A stretch of 64,000 nucleotides of DNA from Oceanococcus sp. HetDA_MAG_MS8 (GTDB taxonomy: Bacteria > Pseudomonadota > Gammaproteobacteria > Nevskiales > Oceanococcaceae): positions 62,001-126,000 of the forward strand of contig JAHCMK010000008.1 of the NCBI GenBank assembly GCA_019192445.1. Direction: 5' to 3'. A program made the position numbers and the translations under genes. The first letter of the stretch is position 1. Every line of letters starts with the position of its first letter. Below are positions 60,355-64,000 of this stretch, piece by piece. The notes under the pieces were generated by a model that ran no database searches, was not told where the DNA came from, and saw only the letters and a program-made list of their open reading frames with translations.

Positions 60355-61176
60355 CTAAAAACTCTGTCGCCGGAGCCCCTTCTCCTGCATGATGACTGCC
60401 GCCATCTCCTCAATAGAACTATTGGAAGTATTGAGGAAGTTGATGCCATGTTTGCGGAACAAGGCCTGCGCTTGGGAGAGCTCGAATTGGCACTGAGGCA
60501 TCGAGGCGTAACGGCTCCCAGGCCTGCGCTCAGAACGAATTTGATGCAATCGATCCACGTCACAAATTAGGCCGTAGAGCTTGTCGCGGTGGTTCTTGAT
60601 GGGCGCTGGTAGCGCCAAACTTTCCAGATCCTCTTCAATCAACGGATAGTTGGCGCAAAACAGCCCATGCTGGAGCGCCATGTAAAGACAGGTTGGTGTT
60701 TTTCCGCAGCGCGATGGGGCCACCAAAATCACATCAGCGCGCTCTAAATCGCGCGCAGTTTGGCCATCATCGTGCATCAGCGAGAAATTCATAGCGTCAA
60801 TGCGCGACTCGTAGCGGGTCCGGTCTGGCATCCCATGCGCACGGCCCTCAACATGCAGCGAGGTGCGCTGCAAAGCGCCCTCTAAGCTGGGCAGCCAGGT
60901 GTCGAATGGATCAAAAAACGCACCCTCGACCGTTCGCAAAATGGCCCGGATTTCCTCGTTGACCGTTGTGCTGAATATAATGGGCGGCTGAGTCTTGCTC
61001 GTCATGCGTCCAATCCACGCCACTGTGGACCGGGCTTTGTCGGGCGAGTTGATGAAGGGCAATGTGGTGCGCTGATAGTCAATATCATCAAATTGACTGA
61101 GCAGACTGTTCCCTAGCGTTTCGGCAGTAATGCCGGTGCGGTCGGAAACAAAAAAAACCTGCCTCTGCGTGCTCAT
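60355..61176 (-). CDS. ppsR: PEP synthetase regulatory protein (kinase/pyrophosphorylase)
   Basis: 273 residues. A DUF299 enzyme that inactivates PpsA by ADP-dependent phosphorylation and reactivates it by phosphorolysis. VFFVSDRTGITAETLGNSLL is the family N-terminus, and VAPSRCGKTPTCLYMA carries the P-loop. The start at 61176 (MSTQRQVFFVSD) fits the family; ATGs further upstream are in frame. It is divergent from its target gene ppsA with a 74-base shared control region. Confidence 0.94.
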   Translation of the reverse strand: MSTQRQVFFVSDRTGITAETLGNSLLSQFDDIDYQRTTLPFINSPDKARSTVAWIGRMTSKTQPPIIFSTTVNEEIRAILRTVEGAFFDPFDTWLPSLEGALQRTSLHVEGRAHGMPDRTRYESRIDAMNFSLMHDDGQTARDLERADVILVAPSRCGKTPTCLYMALQHGLFCANYPLIEEDLESLALPAPIKNHRDKLYGLICDVDRLHQIRSERRPGSRYASMPQCQFELSQAQALFRKHGINFLNTSNSSIEEMAAVIMQEKGLRRQSF

Positions 61177-61212
61177 AGGGTCTCTATTCATGACAATTTG
61201 TCGTAAAACCTC

Positions 61213-61229
61213 CGTGGCCAAAAGCCACG
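61213..61229. repeat. Hairpin in the ppsR/ppsA divergent region
   Basis: Arms CGTGGC and GCCACG (61213-61218 with 61224-61229) with a CAAAA loop. It could be an operator or a 5'-UTR hairpin for ppsA; there is no T tract. Confidence 0.35.
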
Positions 61230-61250
61230 CCTGATCAACGAGGGTACGCC

Positions 61251-63632
61251 GTGAGTTCAGCTTCCGTCATCTGGTTTTCTCAGCTCGGCATGGGAGATGT
61301 CGAAACTGTTGGGGGCAAAAATGCCTCGCTGGGAGAAATGATCTCCCAATTAGCCGATGCTGGGGTCAGCGTTCCAGATGGTTTTGCCACCACCGCCGCG
61401 GCCTATCGTGAGTTTCTCAACCACTCTGGCCTAGACCAGCGCATCCATGAAGCCCTGGACCAGCTTGATCCCGAGGATGTGCAGGCGCTCATGACCACGG
61501 GTAAGCAAATCCGCCAGTGGGTCAAAGACCAACCCTTCCCGGCCTCTTTGGAGGCAGATATTCGCGCGGCATTTGACCAACTCGCCACAGATAGCGAAAT
61601 TTCCGTTGCTGTGCGCTCCTCTGCAACTGCCGAAGACTTACCGGAGGCGTCCTTTGCTGGCCAGCAAGAAACCTTTCTGAACGTGCGCGGCATCGATGCG
61701 GTGCTCGATGCCATCAAAGAGGTCTTCGCGTCTTTGTATAACGACCGCGCCATCAGTTACCGGGTTCATCATGGTTTTGCGCACAGCGATGTAGCCCTAT
61801 CAGCCGGCGTCCAACGCATGGTGCGCTCGGACAGCGGCGCCAGTGGTGTGATGTTCACCATTGATACCGAATCTGGCTTTGACCAGGTGGTGTTTATCAC
61901 CAGCGCCTATGGTCTGGGCGAAGGTGTGGTGCAAGGCGCCGTCAACCCGGACGAGTTCTACGTCTACAAGCCCAACCTAGAGCAAAACAAGCCTGCCGTT
62001 CTACGCCGCAATGTGGGCGCCAAAGCCACGCAAATGGTTTATACCCAGGATCGCACCTTGGGTAAAACCGTGGAATTTGTAGACGTTCCCGCTTCGCAGC
62101 GGGTGCTGCTCAGCCTCAGCGATGCTGAAGCTGAAGACTTGGCGCGCCAAGCGGTCATCATCGAAAAGCACTACGGCCGCCCCATGGACATCGAATGGGG
62201 TAAAGACGGCGTAGACGGCAAGCTGTACATTTTGCAGGCCCGTCCCGAAACGGTGAAGAGCCGGGCGGGCTCAGGCACGCTGCAGCGCTATAAGCTCAGC
62301 AAACGCGGCGACATCCTGACTGAGGGCCGTGCGATCGGCCAGAAGATCGGTACCGGTGCGGTGCGCAATCTCAGCAACTTGGACGAAATGAACCGCGTTC
62401 AGCCTGGTGATGTGCTAGTCACTGACATGACCGATCCCGATTGGGAGCCCATCATGAAGCGCTGCTCGGCCATCGTCACCAACCGTGGTGGGCGGACCTG
62501 TCACGCCGCCATCATTGCGCGTGAACTGGGGATTCCGGCGGTGGTGGGTTGTGGTGACGCAACAGAAACCTTGCGCGACGACACTGTGGTCACGGTGTCC
62601 TGCGCCGAAGGGGATACGGGCTACATTTATGCTGGCGATCTGGGCTTCTCTGTGGACGAAGTGCAGTTGGACAACATGCCGCCAGTGCCACTCAAAATCA
62701 TGATGAACGTCGGCAACCCGGATCGGGCATTCGACTTTGCTTCTATTCCGCACGCGGGCGTGGGCTTGGCCCGCTTGGAGTTCATCATCAATCGCATGAT
62801 TGGGGTCCACCCCAAAGCCCTGCTTTACTTTGATGATCAAGCGCCGCAGCTGCAGGCTCAAATCGCCGATCTGGTTGCTCCTTACGACAATCCTGTGGAC
62901 TTTTATGTGAAGCGGCTTGCCGAAGGCATGGCCAGCATCGCGGCCGCCTTCGCCCCCGAGCCGGTCATCGTTCGTTTGTCCGACTTCAAGTCCAACGAGT
63001 ACGCCAACCTGATTGGTGGCCAGCAGTACGAGCCCCATGAAGAGAACCCCATGCTGGGCTTCCGTGGTGCCTCACGCTACCTGGATCCTAGCTTTGCGGA
63101 CTGCTTTGAGTTGGAATGCCGGGCTGTTCACTATGTTCGCGACACCATGGGCTTGCATAACCTCAAAATCATGGTGCCCTTCGTACGCACATTGTCTGAG
63201 GCCGAGGGTGTGATCGAGCTATTGGCCAAGAACGGCCTCAAGCGCGGCGAGAATGGCCTCGAAATCATGATGATGTGTGAGCTGCCCAGCAATGCTCTGT
63301 TGGCTGATCAGTTCTTGGAACACTTCGATGGTTTTTCGATTGGTTCCAATGATATGACCCAGCTCAGCTTAGGCCTGGACCGGGATTCTGGCTTGATTGC
63401 GCATCTCTTCGACGAGCGCAATGAGGCCGTCAAAGCCCTCCTGCATATGGCTATCCAAGCCTGTCGCAAAGCGGGCAAATACGTAGGCATTTGCGGCCAG
63501 GGCCCATCCGACCACCCTGATCTTGCTCAGTGGTTGCTGGACGAAGGCATCGAATCGGTGTCATTGAACCCCGACACCGTGCTTTCGACATGGTTATACC
63601 TCGCGGGTGAAACGGCCCCCGGCGCCGAATAA
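61251..63632 (+). CDS. ppsA: Phosphoenolpyruvate synthase
   Basis: 793 residues. It makes PEP from pyruvate and ATP for gluconeogenesis. The start is GTG with GAGGG upstream. The ATP-grasp domain comes first ([19 protein letters not shown]). The swivelling phospho-His domain has [15 protein letters not shown] with His418. The C-terminal PEP/pyruvate barrel contains [38 protein letters not shown] and CGQGPSDHP. Its last codons form one arm of an 11-bp hairpin (see 63616-63674). Confidence 0.96.
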   Translation: MSSASVIWFSQLGMGDVETVGGKNASLGEMISQLADAGVSVPDGFATTAAAYREFLNHSGLDQRIHEALDQLDPEDVQALMTTGKQIRQWVKDQPFPASLEADIRAAFDQLATDSEISVAVRSSATAEDLPEASFAGQQETFLNVRGIDAVLDAIKEVFASLYNDRAISYRVHHGFAHSDVALSAGVQRMVRSDSGASGVMFTIDTESGFDQVVFITSAYGLGEGVVQGAVNPDEFYVYKPNLEQNKPAVLRRNVGAKATQMVYTQDRTLGKTVEFVDVPASQRVLLSLSDAEAEDLARQAVIIEKHYGRPMDIEWGKDGVDGKLYILQARPETVKSRAGSGTLQRYKLSKRGDILTEGRAIGQKIGTGAVRNLSNLDEMNRVQPGDVLVTDMTDPDWEPIMKRCSAIVTNRGGRTCHAAIIARELGIPAVVGCGDATETLRDDTVVTVSCAEGDTGYIYAGDLGFSVDEVQLDNMPPVPLKIMMNVGNPDRAFDFASIPHAGVGLARLEFIINRMIGVHPKALLYFDDQAPQLQAQIADLVAPYDNPVDFYVKRLAEGMASIAAAFAPEPVIVRLSDFKSNEYANLIGGQQYEPHEENPMLGFRGASRYLDPSFADCFELECRAVHYVRDTMGLHNLKIMVPFVRTLSEAEGVIELLAKNGLKRGENGLEIMMMCELPSNALLADQFLEHFDGFSIGSNDMTQLSLGLDRDSGLIAHLFDERNEAVKALLHMAIQACRKAGKYVGICGQGPSDHPDLAQWLLDEGIESVSLNPDTVLSTWLYLAGETAPGAE

Positions 63633-63643
63633 ACCCCGCTTAA

Positions 63644-63674
63644 TCCCGGCGCCGGGGGTCGCCCCGCGCCGGGA
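63644..63674 (+). terminator. GC-rich hairpin after ppsA, possible terminator
   Basis: Arms 63644-63652 and 63666-63674 form 9 bp, and the loop contains a further GGGG/CCCC stem. The tail GTCTGTACTTGCTT is only moderately T-rich, so intrinsic termination is plausible but weak. The 5' part is also complementary to 63616-63626 in the ppsA 3' end. Confidence 0.45.
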
Positions 63675-63751
63675 GTCTGTACTTGCTTCAAGTCACAGTG
63701 ATTCAACGGCCAAGAATGGCTCGTTGAGGCTGGCCGCAACCTAGTGTCCCT

Positions 63752-64000
63752 TAACAGAAGTTCGTCGCACATATGCGGGTCAGCACGGGGTGTGCCGCTA
63801 GGCGCGCTCGCGCAGGAATGGTTGTTCCATTTCAAGCGAGCGCAACACCGCGGAACGCCCCGTGCTGGCTCGCCCGAAGGGAGCCCCTCAAATCGCCTGC
63901 TACGGCGTTGCGCTCCTTGGCAAGGGAATAACCATTCCCGGCGGAGCGCGCCTTGTATCAGACGATTTGAGGGGCTCATATATGCAACGAACTTCTGTTA
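63752..64000. mobile_element. MITE/REPIN-like inverted-repeat element with two hairpin modules
   Basis: Terminal arms of 24 bases (63752-63775 and 63977-64000) are inverted repeats matching at 22 of 24 positions and begin TAACAGAAGTTCGT. Between them lie two modules in opposite orientation that share a core (GGCGCGCTC, about five bases, GGAATGGTT[A/G]TTCC, then GAGCGCAAC). Each is enclosed by its own stem: 63781-63790 with 63858-63867, and 63881-63895 with 63963-63977. No protein of coding character is present. The right end is at the window edge, so it may extend beyond. The left flank CTAG (63741-63744) could be part of a target site, but this cannot be tested here. Confidence 0.65.

Noticed and set aside
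63527-63979. 150-codon minus-strand ORF across the ppsA 3' end and the terminal element
   Set aside because: It is antisense to ppsA, and its codons run through perfect hairpins; the reading frame is a by-product of the GC-rich inverted repeats.

Overview
The window is chromosomal core-genome DNA of a gammaproteobacterium. Support for this comes from the tig-clpP-clpX-lon-hupB order, the rpoE-rseA-rseB-rseC cluster leading to lepA-lepB-rnc-era-recO-pdxJ, the rib-nusB-thiL-pgpA block and the ppsR/ppsA pair. The SdhB type, an SDHAF4-like assembly factor next to sdhC, and a class I aldolase point towards the Xanthomonadales/Nevskiales side of the class rather than the enterics. This placement is an inference; no 16S rRNA gene is present.

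Layout. 1-145: partial tRNA-Asp and tRNA-Val. 283-6534 (minus): protein quality control (trigger factor, ClpP, ClpX, Lon) and HU, fed from the right by tRNA-His, tRNA-Lys and tRNA-Leu. 7052-10075 (minus): ElaA-type acetyltransferase, orphan astB and a membrane-anchored SMP-30/strictosidine-synthase-like protein preceded by a structured leader or small RNA. 10568-14862: an orphan hybrid histidine kinase, pdxJ and an EamA exporter. 14809-23433 (minus): recO, era, rnc, DUF4845, lepB, lepA, a glutaredoxin-like protein, rseC, rseB, rseA, rpoE. 23564-25141: nadB. 25351-29334 (minus): the complete succinate dehydrogenase operon with two assembly factors. 29333-35490: ygfZ, lysS, prfB (programmed frameshift) and two OmpA-like proteins with calcium-binding type repeats. 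35795-42907: class I aldolase, tRNA-Ser, pdxH, folA, photolyase, glnS and a Tat-signal sugar-lactone oxidase. 43229-52774 (minus): cysS, pgpA, thiL, nusB, ribH, ribB(A), ribE, ribD, nrdR, glyA, nadA. 52973-61176: a large lipoprotein, aspS, DUF502, an FmdB-type zinc ribbon, an acyl-CoA dehydrogenase, a small secreted protein, a SIMPL protein and ppsR. 61251-63632: ppsA.

Most genes are conserved housekeeping genes packed with ATGA/TAATG overlaps. The less ordinary material is in the gaps. There are two structured, terminator-ended RNAs directly upstream of two lactone-enzyme-like genes (10093-10218 and 42923-43022). An inverted-repeat element made of two paralogous hairpin modules sits at the right edge (63752-64000). 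A rho-independent terminator touches the 5' end of tRNA-Lys. rnc has no standard start codon in the right place, and a CTG overlaps the upstream stop.

Functional links: NadB and NadA together make quinolinate for NAD. RibD, RibE, RibB and RibH make riboflavin for the many flavoenzymes here (SdhA, NadB, PdxH, the acyl-CoA dehydrogenase, the photolyase, the lactone oxidase), but the GTP cyclohydrolase II half of RibB(A) looks inactive, so a separate ribA is expected elsewhere. PdxJ and PdxH supply PLP, used here by GlyA. PpsA with class I aldolase suggests gluconeogenic capacity.
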